From NCBI RefSeq assembly GCF_014642075.1, contig NZ_BMIK01000006.1:124677-188676 (forward strand): a DNA stretch of 64,000 nt, in the 5' to 3' direction. Numbering within the stretch: the first letter of the stretch is position 1; the number at the start of each line of letters is the position of its first letter. Positions 32,486 to 42,386 of this stretch are shown in pieces. Position numbers and translations under genes: made by a program. The notes beneath the pieces were generated by a model. It saw only the letters and a program-made list of their open reading frames with translations. It did not search any database and had not been told where the DNA came from. The DNA is from Parapedobacter defluvii. GTDB lineage: Bacteria; Bacteroidota; Bacteroidia; Sphingobacteriales; Sphingobacteriaceae.

Positions 32486-35317
32486 ATGCATAACAAAAAC
32501 GGATTGATCAGTGCGGTGGTGTTACCACTCCTGTTCCTTTTGCTTTCAATCCAGGCGTCAACCGCCCAACAAGCCGGCAATGTTCCGCTTACTGACACCC
32601 TGCCGATGGATGGGACGGTGGTGAGAGGGCGGCTTGAAAATGGACTTGCTTATTACATCCGTCATAACGAGGAACCCAAAGACCGTGTGGTGATGTACCT
32701 TGCTACGAAGGTGGGGTCTATACTCGAAACGGAAGACGAGCTGGGACTAGCACATTTCCTCGAACACATGCAGTTCAATGGAACGAAAAACTTCCCTAAG
32801 AATGAGCTGGTGAACTACTTGCAGAAGGCGGGTGTACGTTTCGGATCAGACCTGAATGCTTACACAAGTTTTGATGAAACGGTGTACCAATTGCCGATAC
32901 CATCGGATGATCCCGAGCTGCTCAAAAACGGACTGCAGGTGCTACGCGATTGGGCGCAGGATGCCTTACTCGATGAAGAGGAGATTGACAAGGAGCGTGG
33001 TGTGGTGCTTAATGAGATGCTGGGGGGGCGCGGTGCGGAACAGCGTATGCGCGATCAGTATCTGCCAATGATTCTCAACCAATCGCGCTATGCAAAACGG
33101 TTGCCGATAGGCACAAAGGAAAATATTGAAGGCTTTGCTTACGAAACACTCCGTGACTTTCATCGCAAGTGGTACCGGCCCGATCTGCAGGCGATCATAA
33201 TTGTGGGTGATATCGATGTATCCGAAATGGAAACACAGATCAAGACACTGTTTTCTGACCTGAAAAATCCCGAGCAGGAACCGACTCGTGATGAATACGA
33301 GATTCCGTTGACCGGCAAGAATCAATTTTTGGCGGTGACGGATCCGGAAATGCCACAAACGGTGGTGCAGGTGGTTGTCAAGCATCCCGAAGCAAAAGTA
33401 AGAACCGTAGCCGATTACCGTATGCAGCTATCGAAGTCGTTGTTCAACCAGATGGCGGGGGCACGTTTCGCAGAGCTTACGCGCCAGTCGGATCCTCCCT
33501 TTATCCAGGGAGGAGGAAGTATCGGTGGTTTTTTGAGGGGATTGGACGCATTTACGATGTATGTGGTTGCCAAACCCGGCGAAATCAAACGTGGGTTTGA
33601 GTCGGTCGTGACCGAATTCGAGCGCATCCGCAGATACGGTTTCACGGAGACTGAACTGGATCGCGCCAAAAGCAATTTTTTGACCGGTCTGGAATCGGCT
33701 TATGCCGAGCGGGATAAGCGCAAGTCACAAAGCTACGTGGATAGTTACCTCAACCATTTTTTGGAAGGAGAACGTGCATTGAGCAACGAAAATCGCTATC
33801 AGCTTGGAAAACAGCTCATCGGCACGATTTCGATAGAAGACGTCAATGCATTGGGCAAGCAGTACTACGTAGACCATAACCGTGATATCCTCATATTAGC
33901 ACCCGATAAAGATAAAGACAGCCTGCCTGATGAAACTGCGGTAACCGGCTGGATGACGGAAATCAAGGACGCTGACCTAGCGCCTTATGATGACAACATG
34001 CAGGATGTACCCCTTCTGGAAACGCCCCCGCAGGCCGGAACGGTAAGCAAACGGGTTGAGAAACCCGAATTGGGAGTAACCGAACTGACATTGAGCAACG
34101 GGGTAAAGGTCGTGATGAAACCGACGGATTTCAAAAACGATGAAATTGATATCACAGCTTTCAGTCCCGGAGGCACTTCCCTGTATAGCGACACCGATTT
34201 CCTTTCGGCTGCCTATGCCGCTTCGGTGGTGGGCGGAAGCGGTCTCGGCCCGTATAACGCTACTCAGCTTACCAAGTATCTAAGTGGCAAGAATGTTTCC
34301 GTGCAACCTTACATTGGCGAGCTTACCGAAGGATTCCGTGCTTCCAGCGGCAAGAAGGATCTACCAACGGCCTTTGAGCTTATTTATGCATATTTTGCGG
34401 TACCAAGGCTGGACATGGATGTTTTCCACGGGTATATGCAACGGATAAAGGCTTCGCTTGCCAATCGGCTGGATGATCCGGATGCTGTTTTTGCGGATAC
34501 CATCAACGCTGTTTTATATCACAATAACATCCGTCGTACCAGCATGACGGTTGAACAGGTGGATCTCATCGATCCCCAACGAGCCTATGAGATTTATAAG
34601 GAACGGTTTGCGGATGCAACTGATTTCACAGTAACAATTGTAGGTAGCTTTACCGAGGATGAGATTATGCCGTTGATATTGGAATACCTGGGAGGCTTGC
34701 CCAATGTGGGAAGAAAGGAAGCAGCACGCGATCTAGGTATTTATCCGCCTGAAAAAGGATTGGAACGTACCGTATACCGGGGTAAAGAACAAAAATCCAG
34801 CGTACGCTTGTATTATTTCGGCGAATATGATTATTCGGAAGACGAAAACATGCAGTTAGATGCACTGGAAAGTATCCTGAATATCAAATTGATTGAACGG
34901 CTTCGGGAAGCTGAAAGCGGAGTTTACGGTGTGGCCGCACGTGCCTCTTACACCAAATATCCCCGCCACCGTTATTCGTTCAGCGTGGCGTATGGCACCA
35001 GCCCCGACAAAGTGGAACCGTTGATGAAATCCGCTTTGGATGAAATTAATAAAATTAAGCAAAACGGTCCGGAACAGGTCGATATTGATAAGTTTGTAAG
35101 TGAACAAAAACGTGTATTGGAAGTGCAGCTCAGGGAAAACAGCTTTTGGTTAGGGCACCTTTCGGGTTCGTATCAAAACAATGAAGATCCCGCCTATATC
35201 CTGAGATACCTGGATGAGTTGAGCAATGTGACCGTAGAAAGCGTAAAAGCGGTGGCGAATAAATACCTCGTTGAAGAACGACTGTTCAAATTCATGTTAA
35301 TGCCGGAGGCGCAATAA
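32486..35317 (+). CDS. M16 family zinc peptidase (insulinase/pitrilysin type)
   Basis: 943 residues with a signal peptide (LISAVVLPLLFLLLSIQAST). AHFLEHMQFNGTKNFP (about 90-105) carries the inverted zinc motif HxxEH, with the third ligand Glu about 75 residues later in ERGVVLNEM. Two M16 modules of about 450 residues follow one another, the second lacking the zinc motif, as in pitrilysin-type enzymes. An exported or periplasmic oligopeptidase is expected. The gene has its own promoter region and a strong terminator 31 bases beyond the stop codon. Confidence 0.9.
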   Translation: MHNKNGLISAVVLPLLFLLLSIQASTAQQAGNVPLTDTLPMDGTVVRGRLENGLAYYIRHNEEPKDRVVMYLATKVGSILETEDELGLAHFLEHMQFNGTKNFPKNELVNYLQKAGVRFGSDLNAYTSFDETVYQLPIPSDDPELLKNGLQVLRDWAQDALLDEEEIDKERGVVLNEMLGGRGAEQRMRDQYLPMILNQSRYAKRLPIGTKENIEGFAYETLRDFHRKWYRPDLQAIIIVGDIDVSEMETQIKTLFSDLKNPEQEPTRDEYEIPLTGKNQFLAVTDPEMPQTVVQVVVKHPEAKVRTVADYRMQLSKSLFNQMAGARFAELTRQSDPPFIQGGGSIGGFLRGLDAFTMYVVAKPGEIKRGFESVVTEFERIRRYGFTETELDRAKSNFLTGLESAYAERDKRKSQSYVDSYLNHFLEGERALSNENRYQLGKQLIGTISIEDVNALGKQYYVDHNRDILILAPDKDKDSLPDETAVTGWMTEIKDADLAPYDDNMQDVPLLETPPQAGTVSKRVEKPELGVTELTLSNGVKVVMKPTDFKNDEIDITAFSPGGTSLYSDTDFLSAAYAASVVGGSGLGPYNATQLTKYLSGKNVSVQPYIGELTEGFRASSGKKDLPTAFELIYAYFAVPRLDMDVFHGYMQRIKASLANRLDDPDAVFADTINAVLYHNNIRRTSMTVEQVDLIDPQRAYEIYKERFADATDFTVTIVGSFTEDEIMPLILEYLGGLPNVGRKEAARDLGIYPPEKGLERTVYRGKEQKSSVRLYYFGEYDYSEDENMQLDALESILNIKLIERLREAESGVYGVAARASYTKYPRHRYSFSVAYGTSPDKVEPLMKSALDEINKIKQNGPEQVDIDKFVSEQKRVLEVQLRENSFWLGHLSGSYQNNEDPAYILRYLDELSNVTVESVKAVANKYLVEERLFKFMLMPEAQ

Positions 35318-35340
35318 GTACCACGTCCAAACCACTGTCA

Positions 35341-35374
35341 ATAAAAAAGCGCCCTGAACAGGGCGCTTTTTTTG
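35341..35374. terminator. Bidirectional intrinsic terminator
   Basis: AGCGCCCT (35348-35355) pairs with AGGGCGCT (35360-35367), loop GAAC; A-run before and T-run after. It serves the convergent M16 and sigma-factor genes. Confidence 0.92.
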
Positions 35375-35394
35375 ACAAATGATAAAATTAATAA

Positions 35395-36255
35395 TCAACC
35401 TAAATAGGATTTCAAGATCCGGCTGCGTGAAGTATGACGGAGCCGTTGCAAGGCTTTATCCTTGATTTGACGAACGCGTTCACGAGTCAGGTTGAATTTT
35501 TCGCCGATTTCTTCCAACGACAACTGATGGTTGGAACCCAGGCCAAAAAACAATACAATGATTTCCCGTTCACGCTCGGTAAGCGTAGCCAATGAACGTT
35601 TGATTTCCTCAGAAAGCGATTCATCGATCAACGTACTGTCTGTATCCGGATCACTGTTTTCCAGCACATCCAGCAACGTATTCTCCTCACCCTGTACAAA
35701 CGGTGCATCCATTGACACATGACGGCCTGAGTTGCTCAGCGTATCGGAAACTTTGTCTACCGTTGTTTCTAAAATGTCAGCCAATTCTTCCGGTGAGGGT
35801 TCCCGCTCATATTCCTGTTCCAATTTGGAAAAGGCTTTGCTGATTTTACTTAGTGAACCTACCTGATTAAGTGGAAGACGTACAATACGTGATTGCTCTG
35901 CAATGGCCTGAAGGATGGATTGACGAATCCACCAAACTGCATAAGAGATAAATTTAAATCCTTTGGTCTCGTCAAACCGTTTGGCGGCCTTGATTAAACC
36001 TAAGTTTCCCTCATTGATTAAATCACCCAAGGTAAGCCCCTGGTTTTGGTATTGTTTCGCTACAGAAACCACAAAACGCAAATTCGTTTTGGTCAACCGC
36101 TCTAACGCAGCCTGATCGCCTTCCCGAATTTTCTGGGCAAGGATGACCTCTTCTTCGGCTGTAATTAAGTCTACTTTACCAATCTCATGCAAGTACTTGT
36201 CTAACGACTGCGACTCCCGATTGGTAATGGATTGTGTAATTTTGAGCTGTCTCAT
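35395..36255 (-). CDS. rpoD: Primary sigma factor, Bacteroidetes RpoD type
   Basis: 286 residues, the short form typical of Bacteroidetes, without the large region 1.1. Region 1.2/2: [27 protein letters not shown], then [55 protein letters not shown] (core binding and -7 recognition). Region 3: [12 protein letters not shown] and [13 protein letters not shown]. Region 4: [17 protein letters not shown] and [29 protein letters not shown], the -33 recognition helix. It should read the TTG/TAnnTTTG promoters seen in this window. Confidence 0.95.
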   Translation of the reverse strand: MRQLKITQSITNRESQSLDKYLHEIGKVDLITAEEEVILAQKIREGDQAALERLTKTNLRFVVSVAKQYQNQGLTLGDLINEGNLGLIKAAKRFDETKGFKFISYAVWWIRQSILQAIAEQSRIVRLPLNQVGSLSKISKAFSKLEQEYEREPSPEELADILETTVDKVSDTLSNSGRHVSMDAPFVQGEENTLLDVLENSDPDTDSTLIDESLSEEIKRSLATLTEREREIIVLFFGLGSNHQLSLEEIGEKFNLTRERVRQIKDKALQRLRHTSRSRILKSYLG

Positions 36256-36290
36256 TTAATATATTAGTACCTTCCTTTCTAAAAAGTTTG

Positions 36291-36298
36291 CAAAAATA
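36291..36298 (-). promoter_or_regulatory. -7 box of rpoD
   Basis: TATTTTTG on the minus strand fits the consensus; the -33 side has TTA at the right distance. The leader of about 30 bases contains AAGGAAGG, a fairly good ribosome binding site. Confidence 0.5.
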
Positions 36299-36510
36299 CG
36301 ACTTTTCTCCATCATATTAACTGATTTTTTTGGAAAAAGTTGTCTGATTTAGAGGAAATTATCGGATTTTTTTTTAATGTATTCTTTAACAAAAAGTGTT
36401 CCAAATAATTTGTGTCAGAATGGCAGTGTGAAATTGGGCTTATTTATTAATATGTTTATTTTTAGGTATTTATGTTTTTATTTGCGAAATAGGCGGGATC
36501 ATTCATCGTT

Positions 36511-37452
36511 TCATTGTGAGAAAATTGTGACAGAATCTGAGCGATATCCTCTCAAAAATGCCTGAATGTCCATTCTTTTTTTTCCGGCGAGCTGAAGTTC
36601 CTGTATGCTTATATAACCATCCGGACACGCGAACTTCAGGAACGACGTCCCATCAGTGAAGTATGTGCCTACAGGGTGGTTAACAGCGGTCTTTTCTTTG
36701 GTAGCCTTAAAAATCTTCAACACCTGTCCATCCAGTTCGGTATAGGCGGTAGGATAAGGGCTCAGCCCCCGGATCAGGTTATATACATCATCAACCGGTC
36801 GGTTCCAATCGATTTTGCCATCTTCTTTGAATATTTTTGGAGCATGTTTTAGCACATCCCCCGGAGCCAGACGTCCCTGCGGAGTGGGGTTGGTTTTCCC
36901 CGCTGCTAAGGCTTTTACGGTCCTAACGAGCAATCCGGCACCGACCGCCATCAACTTGTCATGTAGATCACCTGCCGTATCGTCGGGGCCGATAGCCACT
37001 TTTTCAGTGAACAAAATGTTACCGGTATCAATTTCATGTTGCAGGAGGAACGTAGTGACGCCGCTCTCGGTTTCGCCGTTGATAACTGCGTGATTGATGG
37101 GGGCTGCACCGCGGTATTGGGGCAGAAGGGAGGCATGAAGGTTGACCGTTCCCAAAGGAGGCATGTTCCAAACGACCTCCGGCAGCATCCGGAAAGCAAC
37201 AACCACCTGCAGGTCGGCTCCTAACGATTTTAAATTACTTAGAAATTGAGGATCACGTAACTTTATGGGTTGGAGAACCGGGATCCCGCGCGAAATAGCG
37301 TACGTTTTTACTGCCGACTGCTGAAGTTTCTGCCCCCGGCCGGCCGGTTTGTCCGGTGCGGTAACCACCGCTACCACATCTTCTCCGGCTTCCAGCAGCG
37401 CATCCAGTGAAGCAACGGCAAACTCAGGAGTTCCCATGAAAATAATGCGCAT
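36511..37452 (-). CDS. fmt: Methionyl-tRNA formyltransferase
   Basis: 313 residues. The N-terminal transferase domain has IIFMGTPEFAVASL, HASLLPQYRGAAPIN (with catalytic Asn/His of the SLLPxYRGxAP motif) and GVTTFLLQHEIDTGNIL (catalytic Asp-x-x-x-Gly). The C-terminal domain (about 205-313) matches the OB-like tRNA-binding domain ending near IQAFLRGY. It formylates initiator methionyl-tRNA using 10-formyl-tetrahydrofolate in the cytoplasm. It shares a divergent promoter with the LolE/FtsX-type gene. Confidence 0.96.
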   Translation of the reverse strand: MRIIFMGTPEFAVASLDALLEAGEDVVAVVTAPDKPAGRGQKLQQSAVKTYAISRGIPVLQPIKLRDPQFLSNLKSLGADLQVVVAFRMLPEVVWNMPPLGTVNLHASLLPQYRGAAPINHAVINGETESGVTTFLLQHEIDTGNILFTEKVAIGPDDTAGDLHDKLMAVGAGLLVRTVKALAAGKTNPTPQGRLAPGDVLKHAPKIFKEDGKIDWNRPVDDVYNLIRGLSPYPTAYTELDGQVLKIFKATKEKTAVNHPVGTYFTDGTSFLKFACPDGYISIQELQLAGKKRMDIQAFLRGYRSDSVTIFSQ

Positions 37453-37489
37453 CTTGAATTTCTGATTTCGTATTTCTAATCTCGTGTCT

Positions 37490-37505
37490 TACCTTTGCAA
37501 AGGTA
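37490..37505. promoter_or_regulatory. Palindromic divergent promoter fmt / permease
   Basis: TACCTTTGCAAAGGTA is a perfect 16-base palindrome in which each half is a -7 box (TACCTTTG), one for each strand. Starts would lie about 40 bases from the fmt ATG and about 20 from the permease TTG. Confidence 0.65.
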
Positions 37506-37523
37506 CAAAATATATCGAAAGGC

Positions 37524-38744
37524 TTGAATTTCCCTTATTTTTTGGCAAAACGGGCAGCCATCAGCGGCAAGCGGACTTTCTCGGGACTCATTGTCCGGGT
37601 TGCCATTGGGGCCATTACATTGGGGGTTGCCGCCATGTTGTTATCCATCGCGGTGCTTAAAGGGTTCAAAGGTGAAATAACAGCTAAACAGCGTGGCTTT
37701 TTCGGTGATATCGTACTCAGCAAATATGACCTCAATATGTCATACGAGCCTACGCCGTTTGCACTTACGACTGCCGAGGTGCAGGAACTGAAAGACATTT
37801 CCGGTGTTTCATCCATTCATTATTTTGCAACAAAGCCCGGCATCATCAATGTGAACAACGAGGTGGAGGGTGTATTGCTTAAAGGGATCGATGACACATA
37901 CGATGCCCGTTTTCTGAACGGGTTGTTGGTAGCCGGGCAGCCCATCGATTTTTCGGACAGTACCCATGCATCCGGGCAGATTCTGATTTCACAATATACC
38001 GCCAATCGGCTGAAGTTAACCGTGGGCGACGATTTTATCATGTATTTTGTTCAGGAGCCTGTAAGACGTCGCAAATTCCAGATTGCCGGCATTTATCATA
38101 CAGGGGTGGAAGAACTGGATAAAACCTACGTGGTCGGCTCTCTCTCCCTGATCCGTAGGCTCAATGACTGGAGCGAAGACGAGGTAGGGGGGTACGAGGT
38201 ATCCATCGCGGATTTCAACAGACTCAACGACGTGACCGACGAAATCCGGGATATACTGCCGATCGAAGTGGATGCGGTGAATGTACGTGACCAACTACCT
38301 GAAATTTTTCAGTGGTTGGACTTATTGGACGTTAATACTGTCATTATTTTAATCCTCATGATGGTGGTGGCCACCGTAAATATGATATCCGCCCTGCTGA
38401 TCATCATTTTGGAGCGTACGTCCATGATCGGCCTGTTAAAAGCGTTGGGGTATACAGATGGGGGAATCCGAAAGGTTTTTCTGTATCAGGCGGCCTATTT
38501 AATTGGGTTGGGTTTACTTTTAGGCAATCTATTGGGCGGAGGGTTGTATTGGTTCCAGGATCACACCCGGTATTTTAAACTGGACGAAGCGTCGTATTAT
38601 GTTTCCTATGTTCCGGTCAGCATCACCTTGCTGGAGGTGGTTTTCCTCAACGCAGGCGTTGTCGTGGTTACCCTGGCCGTATTGTTGATTCCATCGTATC
38701 TAATCAGTAAAATCAGCCCGATTAAAGCCATCCAGTTTCAATAA
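37524..38744 (+). CDS. ABC-type lipoprotein-release/FtsX-like permease
   Basis: 406 residues. The start is TTG at 37524: no ATG is available before the first membrane helix. N-terminal helix IVRVAIGAITLGVAAMLLSIAVL, then a large periplasmic domain (about 48-265, ALTTAEVQELKDISGV to NVRDQLPEIFQWLDLL), then three helices (TVIILILMMVVATVNMISALLII, KVFLYQAAYLIGLGLLLGNLLG, VVFLNAGVVVVTLAVLLI). This is the MacB/LolCE/FtsX topology with the SMIGLLKALG cytoplasmic loop that contacts the ATPase. The likely role is lipoprotein release to the outer membrane (LolCE); the partner ATPase is not in this window. Confidence 0.9.
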   Translation: MNFPYFLAKRAAISGKRTFSGLIVRVAIGAITLGVAAMLLSIAVLKGFKGEITAKQRGFFGDIVLSKYDLNMSYEPTPFALTTAEVQELKDISGVSSIHYFATKPGIINVNNEVEGVLLKGIDDTYDARFLNGLLVAGQPIDFSDSTHASGQILISQYTANRLKLTVGDDFIMYFVQEPVRRRKFQIAGIYHTGVEELDKTYVVGSLSLIRRLNDWSEDEVGGYEVSIADFNRLNDVTDEIRDILPIEVDAVNVRDQLPEIFQWLDLLDVNTVIILILMMVVATVNMISALLIIILERTSMIGLLKALGYTDGGIRKVFLYQAAYLIGLGLLLGNLLGGGLYWFQDHTRYFKLDEASYYVSYVPVSITLLEVVFLNAGVVVVTLAVLLIPSYLISKISPIKAIQFQ

Positions 38745-38820
38745 AATAGGTAATTGTGGTCTGATTTTATTATATTTCCTCCCTAAAGTCGTCTCTTGGC
38801 AGCGGGGGAGAATTCCACTA

Positions 38821-38879
38821 GTTGCTTTTTATTTAACGCGATTATAATTGCATAAAAAGGCAACTTTGCCTAAGTTTGA
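38821..38879 (+). repeat. 59-base promoter-bearing element, copy B
   Basis: GTTGCTTTTTAT (38821-38832) and ATAAAAAGGCAAC (38852-38864) form an inverted repeat; TTG (38848-38850), 20 bases, TAAGTTTG (38871-38878) is a full -33/-7 promoter, and AACTT-N5-AAGTT (38862-38876) covers the -7 box. Same layout as 22144-22202. Confidence 0.78.
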
Positions 38880-38922
38880 GGGCGTCTTTATTGCATTGCT
38901 GCGATGAAGAAACTTGTTATTT

Positions 38923-41055
38923 ATGATCAAAAACTTTCTCGACCATATCAGCCACGCATTTGACATCCCTTTGAGCAACCCTGTGCTCGTTTTCGCACTC
39001 ATTCTTTTCATCATTCTTTTATCACCCATATTATTACGCAGGATAAAAATTCCGGGAATTATCGGGTTGATCCTTTCGGGGGTGGTTATCGGACCACATG
39101 GACTGAACCTGCTGGAGAGAAGTTCAGCAGTCGACTTATTTTCCACCATCGGGCTTTTGTATATCATGTTTATTGCCGGATTGGAATTGGACATGAATGA
39201 ATTCCGGAAAACCCGGCATAGAAGTGTTCTTTTCGGATTTTTCACGTTTGCAATTCCCATCCTCATCGGTTATCCGGTTTGTTACTACGTGCTGGGATAC
39301 GATGTGTTGTCCAGTATCATGATTTCCAGTATGTTTGCCACACATACGCTGGTTGCGTATCCGGTGGTAAACAGTTACGGAATCTCAAAAAATGAGGCGG
39401 TAGCCATTACCATCGGTGGCACCATTCTTACCGATACGGCGGTACTGATTATACTTGCGGTTATTATCGGTGCTTCTCAGGGCCAGCTCGGAAAAGAGTT
39501 CTGGCTAACCCTTGGATTTTCATTTGCAGTTTTCCTGCTGATTATGTTCGGGGTTATCCCCCGGATTGCCAAATGGTTCTTCCAGAAGATAGAAGGAGAA
39601 AAGACAGCACATTATATTTTTGTGCTCTTTGTAGTTTTTTTTGCTGCCTTTCTGGCCGAAATTGCTGGTCTCGAACACATCATCGGCGCATTCGTTGCTG
39701 GCCTGGCACTCAATAAACTGATTCCCCATTCGTCCGCACTGATGAATCGGATCGAGTTTATCGGCAACGCGATCTTCATCCCCTTTTTCTTGATCAGCGT
39801 GGGCATGATCGTAGATATCAGCGTATTGCTGAATGGACCCGCCGCCCTAATCATTGCGGCGACACTTACGTTGGTAGCCATCTTTAGCAAGTGGATTGCT
39901 GCCTGGTTCACACAACTTTCTTTTCGGTATTCTTCCGCCCAGCGGCAAGTGATTTTTGGACTAAGCAGCGCGCACGCGGCGGCAACGCTGGCTGTTATCA
40001 TGGTTGGGCACAGATACGGGATCATTGATGAAAATGTACTTAACGGCACCATCGTGCTGATCTTGGTAACCTGTATTGTTGCTTCCTTGGCAACGGAGGC
40101 GGCATCCAAGAAGGTCGTATTGGCAGGTGAGCAGGATGAAGTGCCCAGCGAGAAAAATATAGCGCGGGAAGAACAGTTGATGCTGCCCATTGCAAATCTT
40201 AACAACATGGAATCCCTGTTGGATTTTGCAACACTGATTAAAAGCAAACATTCCCCCCATCCGATTACGGTATTAACGGTTGTCCCCAACAATGAAATGG
40301 CGGAGCAGAACCTGCAAAGAGCTCGTAAAAATCTGGATTCGACCGCCAAATACGCATCAGGTAGTGAAACCGAAGTAAGCATGATTGCCACAATTGATCA
40401 TAACATCGCGAATGGCATCAGCCGGGCGGCCCGGGAAGAAGACGCAGATGGCATCCTGCTTGGCTGGCCGAGCAAACCAGGTATCATCGAAAAGATGGTA
40501 GGGGAAAAAACTGAAAGTATCCTCAATCAGACCGACGCTAACCTGTTTATGTGTCATGTGGATAAGTCGTTGGTGATGCAAAAACGTATTGTTGTATTCT
40601 GCCCGCCGTTATCTGAATCTGAACTTGGATTCGATTTTTGCATGGGAAAGATACTGAGATTAAGTCAGGAACTGTCTATTCCTATTTTATATGTTTGTGA
40701 TACCCGGACGGAGCGGGCCATTACGGAATACATTGAGCGAAACAAAAATAGTTCGCGTGTGTTATTTTCGAGCTATCAGGATTGGGATGATCTCTCGGGG
40801 CTGCGCACATTTGTAAAAGAAAATGATTTTGTTGTGTTTATCTCTGCGCGTCAGGGCGAAGTATCCTATCGTCACTCGTTTGACGGTATTCCCAAAAAGT
40901 TGGGTAAAATTTATGCACAGCATAACCGGATATTGATTTTCCCGAGCAGGAGGGGTGGATACTCATTAGACGAATACGAAGATATATCCGCCGCACCGAT
41001 TTTGCAACGGATTGGCAGAGGTATCGGTAGCATCTTTACCAAGGATAAACATTGA
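38923..41055 (+). CDS. Cation:proton antiporter (CPA2/KefB type) with universal-stress-like tail
   Basis: 710 residues from the ATG at 38923 (a TTG at 38914 is in frame). Residues about 15-395 have 12 hydrophobic helices of the Na+/H+ exchanger family: LVFALILFIILLSPILLRRIKIPGIIGLILSGVVIGPHGL, LEHIIGAFVAGLALN and HAAATLAVIMVGHRYGI. Two clusters in the C-terminal soluble part (about 420-700), SLLDFATLIKSKHSPHPITVLTVVP and MQKRIVVFCPPLSESELG, look like tandem universal-stress-protein domains, replacing the TrkA-N domain of KefB. Proton-coupled Na+/K+ exchange is expected, possibly controlled by nucleotide binding to the tail. Confidence 0.9.
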   Translation: MIKNFLDHISHAFDIPLSNPVLVFALILFIILLSPILLRRIKIPGIIGLILSGVVIGPHGLNLLERSSAVDLFSTIGLLYIMFIAGLELDMNEFRKTRHRSVLFGFFTFAIPILIGYPVCYYVLGYDVLSSIMISSMFATHTLVAYPVVNSYGISKNEAVAITIGGTILTDTAVLIILAVIIGASQGQLGKEFWLTLGFSFAVFLLIMFGVIPRIAKWFFQKIEGEKTAHYIFVLFVVFFAAFLAEIAGLEHIIGAFVAGLALNKLIPHSSALMNRIEFIGNAIFIPFFLISVGMIVDISVLLNGPAALIIAATLTLVAIFSKWIAAWFTQLSFRYSSAQRQVIFGLSSAHAAATLAVIMVGHRYGIIDENVLNGTIVLILVTCIVASLATEAASKKVVLAGEQDEVPSEKNIAREEQLMLPIANLNNMESLLDFATLIKSKHSPHPITVLTVVPNNEMAEQNLQRARKNLDSTAKYASGSETEVSMIATIDHNIANGISRAAREEDADGILLGWPSKPGIIEKMVGEKTESILNQTDANLFMCHVDKSLVMQKRIVVFCPPLSESELGFDFCMGKILRLSQELSIPILYVCDTRTERAITEYIERNKNSSRVLFSSYQDWDDLSGLRTFVKENDFVVFISARQGEVSYRHSFDGIPKKLGKIYAQHNRILIFPSRRGGYSLDEYEDISAAPILQRIGRGIGSIFTKDKH

Positions 41056-41061
41056 TGTTTC

Positions 41062-42354
41062 ATGGCCCCTACAAGAATTACAAAAAAATCCGATGGAACA
41101 TTTGACGTTCCTGATCACGTGGACATCCCGTTTATCATCGGCGATGGCATTGGTCCCGATATCTGGCGAGCTGCAGTCCGTGTATTTGATGCCGCTGTAG
41201 AAACCGTATACGGTGGGGCGCGCAAGGTCAATTGGAAAGAAGTACTGGCTGGTGGAAAAGCGTTCGATCAAACGGGTGAATGGCTCCCGCAAGTCACCAT
41301 AGATACCATCCGGGATCACCTGGTCGGAATCAAAGGACCGCTTACCACACCCATAGGGGGCGGTATACGTTCCCTAAATGTAGCCATACGCAAGGCGCTC
41401 GATCTGTATGTCTGCCAACGGCCAACCCGTTGGTTTGAAGGCGTGCCATCGCCTGTGAAACATCCGGAACTGGTGGATATGGTGATCTTCAGGGAAAACA
41501 CGGAAGACATCTATACCGGCATCGAATTCCCCGCAGGCACAGCTGAGGCTGCTCGCGTGAAAGATTTCCTCCATTACGAAATGGCTGTGGATTTTAACTT
41601 TACCGAAGATACAGCCATCGGCATAAAAACCGTTTCCGAGACAGGCTCAAAGCGGTTAATCCGCGCCGCCCTGAATCACGCAGTCCAACACAGATTACCT
41701 TCTGTAGCGCTTGTGCATAAAGGAAATATCATGAAGTATACCGAAGGCGCATTTAAGGGATGGGGATATGAAGTTGCGGAGACCGAATTTGCCGAATATA
41801 CCTATACTTGGGCGCAGTGGGAGCGGACCAAAGAGGCGCTGGGTGAACAACAGGCAAACACGGAATTGAAAACGGCGGAAACCACAGGGAAAATCATTGT
41901 CAAAGATGTGATTGCCGATAATTTTTTGCAGCAAATTCTATTAAATCCCAAAGATTATTCCGTTATTGCTACATTGAACCTCAATGGCGACTACATTTCA
42001 GACGCATTGGCGGCCATCGTGGGCGGCATAGGAATAGCACCGGGCGCAAACATCAATTACCATACAGGTTATGCCGTTTTTGAGGCCACGCATGGTACAG
42101 CCCCGAGGTTTGCAGATACAGACAGCATGAATCCGTCATCCGTCATTCTGAGCGGCGTTATGCTATTTGAATACATCGGCTGGAGTGAAGCAGCTACGGC
42201 GATTGTGGAAGCACTGCAGGAAACCATTCTGCAGAAAACTGTCACCGTGGATTTCTTTAATCAAATGACCGATGGAAAATTATTAAAAACGAGCGAATTC
42301 GCAACGGCGATTGTCGATAAAATAAAAGCCGGCTTTGACCGTTCGATATACTAA
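41062..42354 (+). CDS. icd: NADP-dependent isocitrate dehydrogenase
   Basis: 430 residues. [14 protein letters not shown] is the N-terminal nucleotide/substrate strand; [18 protein letters not shown] carries the Ser/Asn that contact isocitrate; [16 protein letters not shown] the Arg/Glu substrate loop; [15 protein letters not shown] the catalytic Lys region; and [23 protein letters not shown] the metal-binding Asp pair. The closing [10 protein letters not shown] belongs to the NADP site. It converts isocitrate to 2-oxoglutarate in the citric acid cycle. The gene follows the antiporter after six bases and may be on its transcript. Confidence 0.95.
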   Translation: MAPTRITKKSDGTFDVPDHVDIPFIIGDGIGPDIWRAAVRVFDAAVETVYGGARKVNWKEVLAGGKAFDQTGEWLPQVTIDTIRDHLVGIKGPLTTPIGGGIRSLNVAIRKALDLYVCQRPTRWFEGVPSPVKHPELVDMVIFRENTEDIYTGIEFPAGTAEAARVKDFLHYEMAVDFNFTEDTAIGIKTVSETGSKRLIRAALNHAVQHRLPSVALVHKGNIMKYTEGAFKGWGYEVAETEFAEYTYTWAQWERTKEALGEQQANTELKTAETTGKIIVKDVIADNFLQQILLNPKDYSVIATLNLNGDYISDALAAIVGGIGIAPGANINYHTGYAVFEATHGTAPRFADTDSMNPSSVILSGVMLFEYIGWSEAATAIVEALQETILQKTVTVDFFNQMTDGKLLKTSEFATAIVDKIKAGFDRSIY

Positions 42355-42386
42355 AACAGACAGACTACATTTTTAATCTTTGATAC

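Noticed and set aside
39612-40391. 259-residue minus-strand frame
   Set aside because: Antisense to the antiporter membrane helices; no family features.
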